In this document: one piece after another, positions 8,080-17,396 of the stretch | Layout: every line of letters starts with the position of its first letter | Position numbering within the stretch: the stretch's first letter is position 1 | Assembly (NCBI GenBank): GCA_017474515.1 | Contig: JAFVHN010000098.1 | Coordinates: forward strand, 35,961-99,960 | DNA: 64,000 bases | Direction of reading: 5' to 3' | Source: Prevotella sp. | GTDB lineage: Bacteria; Bacteroidota; Bacteroidia; Bacteroidales; Bacteroidaceae | Made by a program: the position numbers and the translations under genes | Notes under the pieces: model-generated | The model's input: only the letters and a program-made list of their open reading frames with translations | What the model was told of the DNA's origin: nothing | Database searches by the model: none

Positions 8080-10515
8080 TTATTGAGCCTTCAAAACAAG
8101 GTTCGCCTTCAGCCCGGGATTGTCCTCGTCAGTGATTTCCACGCGGATGTCGCCGGGATGGTCGGCGGCCTGGACGATAAAGACGAGCTGCCCGCTGAAC
8201 AGCGGCATGGTGGCGGCGGTGAACGGCACGAGGGAGGTGGCATCGCCGTTGCAGGCGGCCTTGTAAGAGCCGGCACCGCTGACGCGGCACGTCATGCGGT
8301 CGGTGGCCGCGGGCAGCATGGTGCCCTGGGCATCGGCAAGGCTGACGGTGATGAACGCCAGGTCGTTGCCGTCGGCACGCAGGGTGGTGCGGTCGGCCTC
8401 CAAGCGTATGGTCTGGGCCTTTCCTGCCGTCCTGACGGTCTGTTCGGCGGCCACCTGTCCGTTGTCATCGTAGGCCACGACGCGCAGCTCGCCGGGCTGA
8501 TAGGTCACGTCGTTCCAGCGCAGGCGGTAGCGGTCGAGCAGTTCGGGGTGGGGTGCCGAGAGCACCACCTCGCCCTCCGGTTTGCGGAATGTCCTCACGC
8601 CCATGCTCTTGCCGTTGACGAACAACTCGGCACGGGGATAATCGGTATAGACATACACGGGCGTGGTTTTTCCCTCGCGACCGGGCCACGTCCAGTGAGG
8701 CAGCACATGAAGGGTGTGGTCGCCGGTGTTCCATTGTGAGCGGTAGAGATAATAGCGGTCCTTGGGCAGCCCGGCAAGGTCGCAGATGCCGAAATACGAC
8801 GAACGCGAAGGCCAGTAGCCGTCGTAGGGAGTGGGCTCGCCCAGATAGTCGAAGCCCGTCCAGACGAATTGCCCGATGGTGTAGGAGCGGTTGTCCTGCA
8901 TCAGGAAATCATCATCGGGGAGGTTGCTCCATGAGCAGTATTCAACATCGTAGGATGAGCATTGTCCGTCGCTGTAAGTGGCATGGTCGGAGATGGTTAC
9001 GGGGAATTTATACACGCCGCGGCTGCTGACCGTGGAGCCTGTCTCGCTTCCGAGAAGGAAGCCCTGCGGCAACTGCTTCATGTTGTTGTCGTATTTATGC
9101 ACGCGATAGTTGAAGCCCGGCACGTCCATCACCTGTGCGAAGCCCGTCTTCAGAGCGGCCTCGGCGCGGTCCATGCCCTGGGTGACAGGCGTTTGCGGGT
9201 CAAGGCTGTGGCAGATGTCCTGCAGGTGGCGGGCAATGTCGGTGCCGCCCTGCATGCCTTGCTCGGGGATTTCGTTGCCTATGCTCCACATCACGACGCT
9301 GGCGTGGTTGCGGTTTCTGAGCACGAGGTTGCTGATGTCGCGGTCGGACCATTCCTTGAAGAATCGTGCGTAGCCGTTTTTGCACTTGGGGTAAATCCAC
9401 ATGTCGAACGATTCGGGCATGACCATCATGCCGAGGGAGTCATAGACTTGCATCTGCATGTCGGAGGGCATGTTGTGCGAGGTGCGAATGGCATCGCAGC
9501 CCATGTCCTTGAGGATGCGCACCTGGCGGATGAGTGCCGCCTTGTTGACGGCGGCGCCAAGCGGCCCGAGGTCGTGGTGAAGGCAAACGCCCTTGAGTTT
9601 CCGCGATTGTCCGTTGAGGCAAAATCCGTTTTCGGCCGACACGCTGACGGTCTTGATGCCCACTTTCCGCGATACCTTGTCAATGGGCTGGTGATTGCGT
9701 AAGAGTGTGGTGGTGAGGGTGTAAAGGGCCGGCTGCTCGGGCGACCACAGGCGGGGTTTCTTTACGAAGAGGGCGGAATGGATTTCAGGAAGATTTGCCG
9801 CCACGTCTTGATGGTCCGCCGCCACCACATGTCCGCTTTCGTCGCTTAGAGAAACCTCGACGGCCAGCGTTTCGCCGTCGGAGATGCCCTCAACGACGGT
9901 GGTGACGTCGATGTCGGCTTGCAGTCCGTCGGCCTGTAGCGTATGGAAATATGTGCCCCAGTCGTCGATGTGCGCCTTGCCGGTGATGATGAGCGACACC
10001 GGGCGGTAGAGGCCGGCTCCCGGGTACCAGCGGCTGCTTTCCTCAAGGTTTTGCAAGTGAACCTCCACGAGGTTGTCGCCTTGGCGGAGCAAGGACGTCA
10101 CGTCGGCGCGGAAGGCGTTGTAGCCATAGGGCCAGTAGATGGCCTCGGTGCCGTTGACGATGACGCGCGGCTCGCTCATGGCTCCGTCGAAGAGCAGCTC
10201 GGCATGCTCGGGACGGCTGTCGAGGTGCAGGGTTTTCTTGTAATAGCCTTTGCCCATCCAGGGGAGGGCGCCCGAACGCCCTGATTTCTCGCTCTTTTCC
10301 GTTTCTCCGTTTTGTTCGATGGCCACCACCTGCAGGTCGTGCTTCTTGTCGAAAGGTCCGGCAATGGCCCAGTCGTGGGGGATGGTGACTTCTTGCCATG
10401 AGAGCTGGTCGTGGGAGAATTGCCACTTACTGAGGTTCGTTTCCTTCCGGCCAGGTTGTGCAAGGGCCACGCAGCTCAGCAGGAGGGCGGCGAAGGAGAT
10501 GCTGTATTTCTTCAT
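8080..10515 (-). CDS. Glycoside hydrolase family 2 (beta-galactosidase type), proximal to lyases
   Basis: This 811-residue secreted GH2 enzyme (signal peptide KKYSISFAALLLSCVALAQ) probably removes galactosyl side chains or beta-linked sugars from RG-I. Residues about 25-290 form the sugar-binding jelly roll and immunoglobulin-like domains. The TIM barrel follows, with the likely acid/base Glu415 in WSIGNE and nucleophile Glu491 in LGSETGS. C-terminal Ig-like modules (LFVNGKSMG and an invasin-like Ig with LRADGNDLAFITV) complete the chain. It is 72 nt behind the second GH2 and last in the unit. Its stop codon is followed in frame by 56 further open codons encoded by a 9-bp minisatellite. The exact glycosidic specificity is not visible. 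Confidence 0.92.
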   Translation of the reverse strand: MKKYSISFAALLLSCVALAQPGRKETNLSKWQFSHDQLSWQEVTIPHDWAIAGPFDKKHDLQVVAIEQNGETEKSEKSGRSGALPWMGKGYYKKTLHLDSRPEHAELLFDGAMSEPRVIVNGTEAIYWPYGYNAFRADVTSLLRQGDNLVEVHLQNLEESSRWYPGAGLYRPVSLIITGKAHIDDWGTYFHTLQADGLQADIDVTTVVEGISDGETLAVEVSLSDESGHVVAADHQDVAANLPEIHSALFVKKPRLWSPEQPALYTLTTTLLRNHQPIDKVSRKVGIKTVSVSAENGFCLNGQSRKLKGVCLHHDLGPLGAAVNKAALIRQVRILKDMGCDAIRTSHNMPSDMQMQVYDSLGMMVMPESFDMWIYPKCKNGYARFFKEWSDRDISNLVLRNRNHASVVMWSIGNEIPEQGMQGGTDIARHLQDICHSLDPQTPVTQGMDRAEAALKTGFAQVMDVPGFNYRVHKYDNNMKQLPQGFLLGSETGSTVSSRGVYKFPVTISDHATYSDGQCSSYDVEYCSWSNLPDDDFLMQDNRSYTIGQFVWTGFDYLGEPTPYDGYWPSRSSYFGICDLAGLPKDRYYLYRSQWNTGDHTLHVLPHWTWPGREGKTTPVYVYTDYPRAELFVNGKSMGVRTFRKPEGEVVLSAPHPELLDRYRLRWNDVTYQPGELRVVAYDDNGQVAAEQTVRTAGKAQTIRLEADRTTLRADGNDLAFITVSLADAQGTMLPAATDRMTCRVSGAGSYKAACNGDATSLVPFTAATMPLFSGQLVFIVQAADHPGDIRVEITDEDNPGLKANLVLKAQ

Positions 10516-10587
10516 GCTAAAGGGTCTTTTCTATGGAATTGGTAATTCTCTATAGGGTTCATGGGGTGTACAGGCACCTCGTGAACT

Positions 10588-12984
10588 TTATTTCGTAGAG
10601 AGTTTTGTCTTCAGTTTCTTGAATTTATCGGAAGATGTGGTAAGAATGATTTCCGAAGGTTTTTGTGAGGAACGCAAGATGACGGTGGCGGTGCCGTTGT
10701 AGAGGCTACGGCGGTTGCCGGTGTGGAGTTCCGATGAAGCGATGTCGCCGTTGCTCACGGCAACGATGGTGGCGTCGCCCTCAACGTCGAATAACAACTC
10801 GTCTTGCACGTTGAATACGCGGCGGCCCTTGGCATCCACAGCGGTGATGCGCACATGCTGCAGGTCCATGCCGTCGGCCTGCCAATGGTCGTTGTCGGCG
10901 GTGGCAACCAGCCGCACGGCCTTGCCCGTGGTCTCTATCTTGTGGCGGGCCACCACAATGCCGTTGTTGCGTGCCACGGCCTCCAGTTTTCCGGGCTGAT
11001 AGACAATGTTGTTCCACTTGATTTGATTGCGCTGTGCATCATCGTCCTTGGCATTGGCCTTGCGTCCGAGACTCTTGCCGTTGAGCAAAAGTTCCACCTC
11101 GTCGGCATTGGTATAGGTGATGAGGTTGAGCGTTTGCCCGGGCTGGCGGTCCCAATGGTCGCTCATGCCGTCGTTGCCCGTCTGAATGCCGTTCCATTGC
11201 ATGTCGCCCTTGCTGTCGATGACGGCGATGTGGACCAGCGGCTGGTCGGGTTTGAAGAATGAGCGCATGAACCACGCCTTGGGCTTGGGTTGCAGGTCAA
11301 TGTCGAACACGCCCTGTGCCCAGCCTTTGTTGGGCCATCCCTGTGATTCGCCCAGGTAGTCGATGGCACCCCAGTAGGCCAGTCCGATGACCTTTTGCAG
11401 GTCCATGGCAAAGAAGTTCTGACCCATGGCGGCGATGGAGGCCTCGCTCTGGTAGAAGGTCATCCAGGGAAAGCGGCGGCCGTCGCCGGGGAAATACATG
11501 TAGCGGTAGTTGTAGGCCTGAATGTCGGTGGCCATGGCAAGGTCGGCAGGCAACGAATCGGTTTGCCAATTACGGTAGCGGGGGTGCATGGCCACGGTGA
11601 CGAGGCGCGTGGAGTCGTAGCGTTGCAAAAGTGTTTTCTGAAGCTTGAAAGCCGTCACACCCCAGTCGCTGAAGGGGATGTTGGGATCTTGCTGCAATTC
11701 GTTGCCCAAGCTCCAGAGCACGACGGACGGCGAGTTGCGGTCGCGTTTCACCCATTCGGGCACGTCGTTCTGCCACAAGTACTGCCAGGGCACGCGTCCA
11801 CCGGTGTGCTGCTGTGTCCATTTGTCGTAGAGCTCATCGACGACGAGGATGCCATATTTGTCGCAAAGTTCAATAAACTCGCGACTGTAGGGGTTGTGCG
11901 AGGTGCGAATGTGGTTGATGCCAAACTCCTTCATCAAGAGAATGCGCTTTTCGATGGCGCGGGGATAGTTGGCGGCACCGAGGGCACCCAGGGTGTGGTG
12001 GTTGGCATATCCCTTCAGGAGCACTTTCCGGCCGTTGAGCTTCATGCCGAAGGCGGGACCGAACTCCACCGTGCGGATGCCGAAATGCTCGGAAACACGG
12101 TCGGCGATAGTGCCGTCGGGCCTGATGAGCGTCACCTCGGCGGTGTAGAGATTGGGTGTTTCGGTGTCCCACAGTTGCGGATGCTCAATCTCGGCAGCTT
12201 TGAAGTGTGCGTCCTGGGTGCGAGTCTGCGGATGGCGGCCCATCGTGGTGGATTGTTCGTGAACCAGCTGTCCGTCAGGGGCATAGATTTTCAATAGTAG
12301 GGTGGTCTTCGGGTCTTTGTTTCGGTTGGTAAAGGTGGCCGAAACGTTGACGAAGCGGTTGTCGCTGGTGGTGATGTAGAGCGGATGGCGTTCCAAGTAA
12401 AGGTCTTTGGCCGTGCCCACGATTTTCACTCCTCGGAACAGTCCTCCGCCGGTGTACCATCGCGAGTTCAGGGGGTCGCGGGTGTCGGCCAAGACAGCTA
12501 TGACGTTGTCCTGTCCCTGTTTCAGAAGTTGTGTGATGTCGGCCTCAAATCCCACATATCCGTAGTTGGTGCTTCCTGCCGCTTGTCCGTTGACGAACAC
12601 GTCGCCGACGTACATGATGCCGGCGAAGTCTATGAGCACGCGCTTGTCGCGAAGCTCCTCGCCGGGGGTGAAATGGTAGCGGTACCAGGCTTTCCCCATT
12701 TCCTTGAAGCCTCTGCTCGACAGGCGGCTCTTGATATTGGCGGCCACGTCGGTGTTGTCGGGACGCTCCGAGGGGTCGGGTTCAACCCAAGGTTGTTCAA
12801 TCTGGAAATCATGGGGGAGGTTTACTATGCGCCACTGGCTGTCGTCGAGGTTGGCGTTTTGTGCGCCGTTCACCTCTCCGGCCTTGAATTTCCAACCGAA
12901 GTTGATGTCTTTCACCACCCTTTCCTGTGCCTGCGAATAAGTGGCGACGAGGGCGACAAAGAATAAGATAAGTGTTTTTTTCAT
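10588..12984 (-). CDS. Glycoside hydrolase family 2 (beta-galactosidase type)
   Basis: This 798-residue secreted GH2 enzyme starts at the ATG at 12984, which gives a clear signal peptide (KKTLILFFVALVATYSQAQ) and overlaps the GH106 stop as ATGA. The frame stays open 40 codons upstream, but that lies inside the GH106 gene. The barrel carries the probable acid/base Glu429 in LWSLGNE and nucleophile Glu514 in FYQSEAS, and KGYANHHTLGALG matches the GH2 signature region. A C-terminal Ig-like module (LLLNGKSLGRKANAKDDDAQ) follows. It shares only general architecture with the downstream GH2, so the two probably act on different linkages. Translational coupling to GH106 places it firmly in the RG-I unit. 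Confidence 0.92.
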   Translation of the reverse strand: MKKTLILFFVALVATYSQAQERVVKDINFGWKFKAGEVNGAQNANLDDSQWRIVNLPHDFQIEQPWVEPDPSERPDNTDVAANIKSRLSSRGFKEMGKAWYRYHFTPGEELRDKRVLIDFAGIMYVGDVFVNGQAAGSTNYGYVGFEADITQLLKQGQDNVIAVLADTRDPLNSRWYTGGGLFRGVKIVGTAKDLYLERHPLYITTSDNRFVNVSATFTNRNKDPKTTLLLKIYAPDGQLVHEQSTTMGRHPQTRTQDAHFKAAEIEHPQLWDTETPNLYTAEVTLIRPDGTIADRVSEHFGIRTVEFGPAFGMKLNGRKVLLKGYANHHTLGALGAANYPRAIEKRILLMKEFGINHIRTSHNPYSREFIELCDKYGILVVDELYDKWTQQHTGGRVPWQYLWQNDVPEWVKRDRNSPSVVLWSLGNELQQDPNIPFSDWGVTAFKLQKTLLQRYDSTRLVTVAMHPRYRNWQTDSLPADLAMATDIQAYNYRYMYFPGDGRRFPWMTFYQSEASIAAMGQNFFAMDLQKVIGLAYWGAIDYLGESQGWPNKGWAQGVFDIDLQPKPKAWFMRSFFKPDQPLVHIAVIDSKGDMQWNGIQTGNDGMSDHWDRQPGQTLNLITYTNADEVELLLNGKSLGRKANAKDDDAQRNQIKWNNIVYQPGKLEAVARNNGIVVARHKIETTGKAVRLVATADNDHWQADGMDLQHVRITAVDAKGRRVFNVQDELLFDVEGDATIVAVSNGDIASSELHTGNRRSLYNGTATVILRSSQKPSEIILTTSSDKFKKLKTKLSTK

Positions 12985-15647
12985 TGTTGTTTTCTGATTA
13001 GCCTTACATCGGAGTTGAGGCCCGAGGGCATGGGAGCCCAGTCCTCGTATCCCGTGGTTTTGTAGTTGATGTCCACGATGTTGATTTCGTTGAATTTTCT
13101 CCATTTCACGCCTTTCCTGTCCATTTCCGCAATACGGTTGGCAGGCAGGTTAGTTACCTCTATGCGTATGTCGTTTACGCCGGCTTTCAGCGCGTCGCGG
13201 CAGTCGAGCACGAAGGGCACCGCCCATGCACATCCCACAAATACATTATTTATATACACGCGCGCGCTTTCCCTCACGTCGCCCAGGTCTATTTCCCAGT
13301 GTTGTGCAGCCTGTCGCTTTGTCAGTTTCAACGTGGTGGTGTAGGTGCCTGTGCCCATCAGGGTGCGTAGGGTGTCGTTGGGCAGCGTTTCCCATGTTTG
13401 AAGGTGCGGCAGTTTGAAAGTGGCTTCGGTCTTGGGGAACGACTCGTTGAACGCCAGTGTCCATGGTCCGCCAATCACGATATTGTCGTCCCCGCGTGTG
13501 GGTGTTGCCGAAACAGCGGTATTGGCTTTTGGCCTTGTAAGATAGGTTTGCAGAATGACCGACTGCCCTGATTTGAGGTCAATCATCACGCTGTCGCCTC
13601 GCGTTTCCGCTTCGGTGATGTCTCCCGTCATGGGGTTGAAGAGCACCGCGCTCCTGAACCTCACCGCCAGCGGCACCATTTGCTTGAAGTCATTGGGCGT
13701 GAGGTTGGCGATGAAGAAGTGGTGCCCGTCGTCGTTTTTCCGCCTGATGGTCCTCAGCCCCTTCAGCCTCATGGCCTCGGGCTTTGCGGCTTCTTTCATC
13801 TGCTCCACGTTGGTGCCTACGATGACCTTTGCCCCCTGTGCCTGAAGAGCCAACACGTGTTGTTTCACGTTCTCGGGCAGTTGTCCGCTTCCGGGAATGA
13901 TGAGCGCCTTGTAGCGCGTGCCCCCTTCTGTCTGTATCATGCCTTTCTCCACGCTTGCCGTCAGCAGGTATTTGTCGCTGATATAGTCGCAGTCGAAGCC
14001 CGCCTTGTCGATGTCGAGCACGGTGTTGATGAAGTCGGGGGCCTTTTTCGCCATGGAGTGAATGTCGAACTGCATGAGCAACTTGCCGTCGGCCCGTTGC
14101 CGCCACATGTCGCGCACGGGCAGGTAGAGCAGGAAATCGTTGTCGGGCTGTCCCATTTGCAGGAAGCTCTGGCAGCGCTCAATATATTTCGTCAGGAAGG
14201 GCACGTCTCTCCAGATGCTGTTGGTGGGACTCATATCTACGCTGGCATAGAATTTCCATCCCGGCCACGGGTCGTCCTTCGGCGAATAGGTGGTGCCGTG
14301 GAAGAAGGCGTGGTTGACGCCGCAGGTGAACATCAAGTCGATGTCGGGCTTCATTTGCGAGAGCGAGGTGCGGAAATGCTCTGTCAGCCAGGTGAATGTC
14401 TCGCTCGAAACAAGTTTCTTTCCCGTGATGTGTGCCGCCGATGCAGCATATTTCAGCATCGACACGTCGCTGTCGTTCTTCCGCGTGAACCCCGGGTCGG
14501 TGCGCAGGCCGCGTATGCCGAAATCAGAGAGACCGAACCCCTCTATTTCGGGAATGTCAACGGCGGCGTACTGGTCGATGAGGTTGGCCGGGGAGCCGTG
14601 GGCCTGGTTGCGCGTGGTGACGCCATGGCTGTGTGCCCACGCCGTCCACTGGTTGGTGAAGTTCTCAAGGAGCAGTTCGCCCAGCGTCTCGCGGTAGTGT
14701 ACCAGCACGTCGTTGCCGTCGCCCTCGAGCAGTTCGGGCAGGTGCTCCTCCAGCTTGTAGCCGCGCCGTTTTTCAAACTCCTCGAGCAGTTTGGGAGTCC
14801 AGTCGGCGCCATACACCTCGTAGGAGTCGTTGAAGAACTGGTGGGGCCACGGTGTTGCCGAGGCGGCAAATGCCGAGTCGAAGCGCTCCAGATAGTGGGC
14901 CACCGCCAGCCGGTCGAAGTGGTCGATGACGTATCCCTCGCCGCCGGGTGCCGCCCGCTTCACTTTCTGCCGTGTGCGCGAGTTATAGAGGGCATACACC
15001 TTGTAGCGCTCGCCTTTTTTCAGGCTATAGGTGAGCTTGGTGCCCTCCAATGTTATCTTTTTCAGCAACTTGCGCACGTCCTTCGGTGCTGCGGCCATGT
15101 TGCCGCCGCCGAGCAGGTCGTCGATGCGCAAGGGCTGCTGGAGTGTTCCGCCCTCCAGGGGGTAGAGCATGATGCGGCTGAGCGTGGAGAACCCCATTTC
15201 CTTGCTGTCCAAAGCCAGCTGAGCGGTGCCCTTGCCTTCTATCTCTGCCGTTTGCAAACCCAGCTTGCATGCGGCTTCTTCAATAGGCACGTTGGGTCCT
15301 CCGAAGGGCCATCCCGTGCCGCAGTTCATGTCCACGAGCACGTTGTTGCGCCGTCCCTCGTCTTCCACCAGCTTCAGCGCCTTCATCCACGGTTCCGACA
15401 AGAATTTCAGCTCTTGGGCACTATTGCCCTGCACGCCGTAGATGGGCGTTATCTCCACCGAGCCGATGCCTGCGCGGCTATATTGTTCTATGTTCCATTT
15501 CAGGTCGTTGGCACTGACTGCCGACCCCATCCACCACCACCGAGTGCCGGGCTTGGCTTCGGCGTTGGCATGCGGCCATGTCTGTGCCGTCATCGATGCC
15601 GTGGCCGTCAGCATGGCGGCCATAAGAAGGAAAGTTTTTATCTTCAT
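12981..15647 (-). CDS. Alpha-L-rhamnosidase, glycoside hydrolase family 106
   Basis: The 888-residue protein has a signal peptide (KIKTFLLMAAMLTATASMTAQ) followed at once by the GH106 start signature: TWPHANAEAKPGTRWWWMGS and a barrel strand with GIGSVEITPIYGVQG. The middle contains other GH106 features (MNCGTGWPFGGP, TNQWTAWAHSHGVTTRNQAH, VSSETFTWLTEHF). The C-terminal 200 residues form a galactose-binding-like jelly roll (GTYTTTLKL, ARVYINNVFVGCAWAVPFV). The family removes alpha-linked rhamnose, here most likely from the non-reducing ends of RG-I fragments. It starts 12 nt after the GH105 stop and is coupled to the GH2 gene by an ATGA overlap. Confidence 0.92.
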   Translation of the reverse strand: MKIKTFLLMAAMLTATASMTAQTWPHANAEAKPGTRWWWMGSAVSANDLKWNIEQYSRAGIGSVEITPIYGVQGNSAQELKFLSEPWMKALKLVEDEGRRNNVLVDMNCGTGWPFGGPNVPIEEAACKLGLQTAEIEGKGTAQLALDSKEMGFSTLSRIMLYPLEGGTLQQPLRIDDLLGGGNMAAAPKDVRKLLKKITLEGTKLTYSLKKGERYKVYALYNSRTRQKVKRAAPGGEGYVIDHFDRLAVAHYLERFDSAFAASATPWPHQFFNDSYEVYGADWTPKLLEEFEKRRGYKLEEHLPELLEGDGNDVLVHYRETLGELLLENFTNQWTAWAHSHGVTTRNQAHGSPANLIDQYAAVDIPEIEGFGLSDFGIRGLRTDPGFTRKNDSDVSMLKYAASAAHITGKKLVSSETFTWLTEHFRTSLSQMKPDIDLMFTCGVNHAFFHGTTYSPKDDPWPGWKFYASVDMSPTNSIWRDVPFLTKYIERCQSFLQMGQPDNDFLLYLPVRDMWRQRADGKLLMQFDIHSMAKKAPDFINTVLDIDKAGFDCDYISDKYLLTASVEKGMIQTEGGTRYKALIIPGSGQLPENVKQHVLALQAQGAKVIVGTNVEQMKEAAKPEAMRLKGLRTIRRKNDDGHHFFIANLTPNDFKQMVPLAVRFRSAVLFNPMTGDITEAETRGDSVMIDLKSGQSVILQTYLTRPKANTAVSATPTRGDDNIVIGGPWTLAFNESFPKTEATFKLPHLQTWETLPNDTLRTLMGTGTYTTTLKLTKRQAAQHWEIDLGDVRESARVYINNVFVGCAWAVPFVLDCRDALKAGVNDIRIEVTNLPANRIAEMDRKGVKWRKFNEINIVDINYKTTGYEDWAPMPSGLNSDVRLIRKQQ

Positions 15648-15659
15648 AGGTTCGCGGAG

Positions 15660-16787
15660 TTACTTCAGTTTATAATATTCCGCCGCTCCGAGCAGGAAGC
15701 ATCCCGTGCCATAGTCCTCAAAGTCGGGCACGCGCGTGTAGGTGACGGGCTGTCCTGCCGACGGGTCTTTTCCCGTGCCCTGCACGAATCCGAGGAACCC
15801 GTCCTGGTGCACGCAGTCGTTCACCAGTGCCTGCCAAGCACGGTCGCAGGCCGGGCGGTAGTCGGCGGCTTTCAGCAGTTTGTGGCTGATGCCCCAGCTC
15901 ATGCCGTAGAGGAAGAGTGCGGTACCCGTAAGTTCCTTACCCTCATAGTTGTTGCTCACCAGCGACGGGTTCCACAACCCGTCCGCGCGCTGGCATTTCA
16001 GCAGGGCCTGGCTCATCAGGAGGAAGTCCTTTTTCAACAGTTTCATGTATTTCTTTGTCTGCTTGTTCGGCTTCATGGCCATCAGGTCGTCCATGGCCTT
16101 CACCAGGGCGGCATACACCCATCCGCTGCCACGGCTCCAGTAGCAGTTGTTGCCGTCTGGTTCCTTATACGGCGGCACGTAGTCTTTGTCGCGCCACCAC
16201 AGCCCCTCGGCCTCGTTGAACAGCCCCCCGGCCAGCGTGTCGCGGCTCCAGGTGTACATCTTCATGGCGTGGTCCAGGTATTTCTGTTCCCCCGTGGCCC
16301 GCCACATTTTAGTATATACGGGCATGGCCATCTGTATGGCGTCAATCCATGTCCACCAGCCAATCTTCGTGGTCATCTGGTGGTCCAGGTTTTCTTTGAC
16401 GTGTACCAGCATCTTCGCATCGCCGGTCATCATGTAGCGGTCCAGGTAGGTCTGCCCGCAGCACTGGTCGTCGGCATCGCAGGTGTTTACGCCGTTGCGC
16501 GGCGTCCACTGGTGGAAGTTTGCCCAGCGGTCCGTATAGTCGATGTAGCGCGGGTCGGGGTCGATGGCATAGAGGGCCATCAGTCCTTCGTAATAGACGG
16601 CGCGCGTCCACAGGCTGCTGGGACGGATGCGCCCCACGTTCGTGGGCTCCGTGGGGTCGGCATACTTCTTCATGAAATAGTTGTTGGCCTTGCGGGCTGT
16701 TTCCAGCACCTCCGTAGGTGCCGCGTTCTGGGCCATAGCGCAAGCGCATGTCAGGGCCATGGACAATACAAGAAGGGTTCTTTTCAT
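15660..16787 (-). CDS. Unsaturated rhamnogalacturonyl hydrolase, glycoside hydrolase family 105
   Basis: This 375-residue enzyme would hydrate and remove the unsaturated galacturonic acid left by PL11 lyases at the non-reducing end of RG-I oligosaccharides. It has a signal peptide (LVLSMALTCACAMAQ), an alpha/alpha-barrel with the conserved WWTWIDAIQMAMPVY (probable catalytic Asp149) and the YWSRGSGWVYAALV motif (usually W-G-R-G-N-G-W). The size is normal for GH105. It is the first gene of the unit, with a good promoter 90 nt upstream. The signal peptide implies periplasmic action, so lyase products must be imported across the outer membrane by a SusCD-like pair not in this window. Confidence 0.92.
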   Translation of the reverse strand: MKRTLLVLSMALTCACAMAQNAAPTEVLETARKANNYFMKKYADPTEPTNVGRIRPSSLWTRAVYYEGLMALYAIDPDPRYIDYTDRWANFHQWTPRNGVNTCDADDQCCGQTYLDRYMMTGDAKMLVHVKENLDHQMTTKIGWWTWIDAIQMAMPVYTKMWRATGEQKYLDHAMKMYTWSRDTLAGGLFNEAEGLWWRDKDYVPPYKEPDGNNCYWSRGSGWVYAALVKAMDDLMAMKPNKQTKKYMKLLKKDFLLMSQALLKCQRADGLWNPSLVSNNYEGKELTGTALFLYGMSWGISHKLLKAADYRPACDRAWQALVNDCVHQDGFLGFVQGTGKDPSAGQPVTYTRVPDFEDYGTGCFLLGAAEYYKLK

Positions 16788-16877
16788 TATGCTTGTTTTT
16801 TTGATTTGTTAGTGTCTGAAACGCGCCGGAGGCACAACCGCGCGGGGCGGTGGCCGTGCCCATGTCCGTTGCGCTTG

Positions 16878-16908
16878 CAAAGATACAACTTTTTTCCATT
16901 TAAAGCAA
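16878..16908 (-). promoter_or_regulatory. Promoter of the GH105-GH106-GH2-GH2 unit
   Basis: On the minus strand, TATCTTTG (16885-16878) is preceded by TTG (16908-16906) with a 20-nt spacer, the Bacteroidetes sigma-ABfr pattern. It implies a leader of about 85 nt before the GH105 ATG at 16787. The divergent luxS promoter lies about 420 nt away, with repeat copy B between them. Confidence 0.65.
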
Positions 16909-17020
16909 CCAGTTGGCGAAATAGTTTTTATTTTCACCGTCCCCCTTTTCTCATTTTTAACTTTTGCCATGGCAGGGTGGGGGCGAGACCCTCGCGGGCA
17001 ATGCCTCACCAAGAACAGCA

Positions 17021-17220
17021 TTTTGTAAAGATTTTTCAAAACCGCGAAGGGTTTGACCGCAAATTTCGAGGAGAAATCTTGAAGTTTGAGGAGAGAAATC
17101 TTGAAGATTTCCCCCCGAAATTTGCAGTCAAACTCCGCGGTATTTTGAACTGACTGATTATCAATACGTTACAAATTAACTACAAATCCGCCTATTTTGT
17201 CAAGATTTTTCATAATTTTT
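17021..17220 (+). repeat. Dispersed hairpin element, copy B
   Basis: It begins with TTTTGTAAAGATTTTTCA (17021-17038). The arms are GTTTGACCGCAAATTTCG (from 17051) and CGAAATTTGCAGTCAAAC (to 17133). Then follow GATTATCAATACGTTACAAA and a closing TTTTGTCAAGATTTTTCA. Between the arms, GAGGAGAAATCTTGAAG occurs twice with variation. It lies between divergent operons (GH105 and luxS). Confidence 0.88.
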
Positions 17221-17331
17221 ATTCATGAAAGTATCCGCCAAAAACAGGTCAAAACTGAAATGTAAAAATGCTCTCCCTGTTTGGTTGATTGTCTCGAAAA
17301 AGGATAAATAATCAGCCTCTCATCAAATCTA

Positions 17332-17363
17332 TTTGCATAATTCGATATGTTTTCTTACCTTTG
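17332..17363 (+). promoter_or_regulatory. Promoter of luxS
   Basis: TTTG (17332-17335), a 20-nt spacer and TACCTTTG (17356-17363) match the Bacteroidetes promoter. The ATG follows 33 nt later. Confidence 0.75.
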
Positions 17364-17396
17364 CAGTTGAAAAGGAATTTACTAAAAGAAATTATT

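Noticed and set aside
7833-8135. Plus-strand 100-codon frame with Leu-Asp-Tyr repeats
   Set aside because: It is produced by the 9-bp minisatellite, has no promoter or ribosome site, and overlaps the end of the GH2 gene. The array is reported as a repeat instead.
1-16787. Complete polysaccharide utilisation locus
   Set aside because: The catabolic enzymes are present but no SusC/SusD pair or regulator is visible in this window, so only the enzymatic part can be claimed.
13680-17153. Open frame of 1,157 codons on the plus strand
   Set aside because: It is antisense to GH106 and GH105, whose conserved motifs are clear; its composition (His, Val and Gln-rich) is the typical reverse-complement shadow of GC-rich coding DNA, and it runs into repeat copy B.
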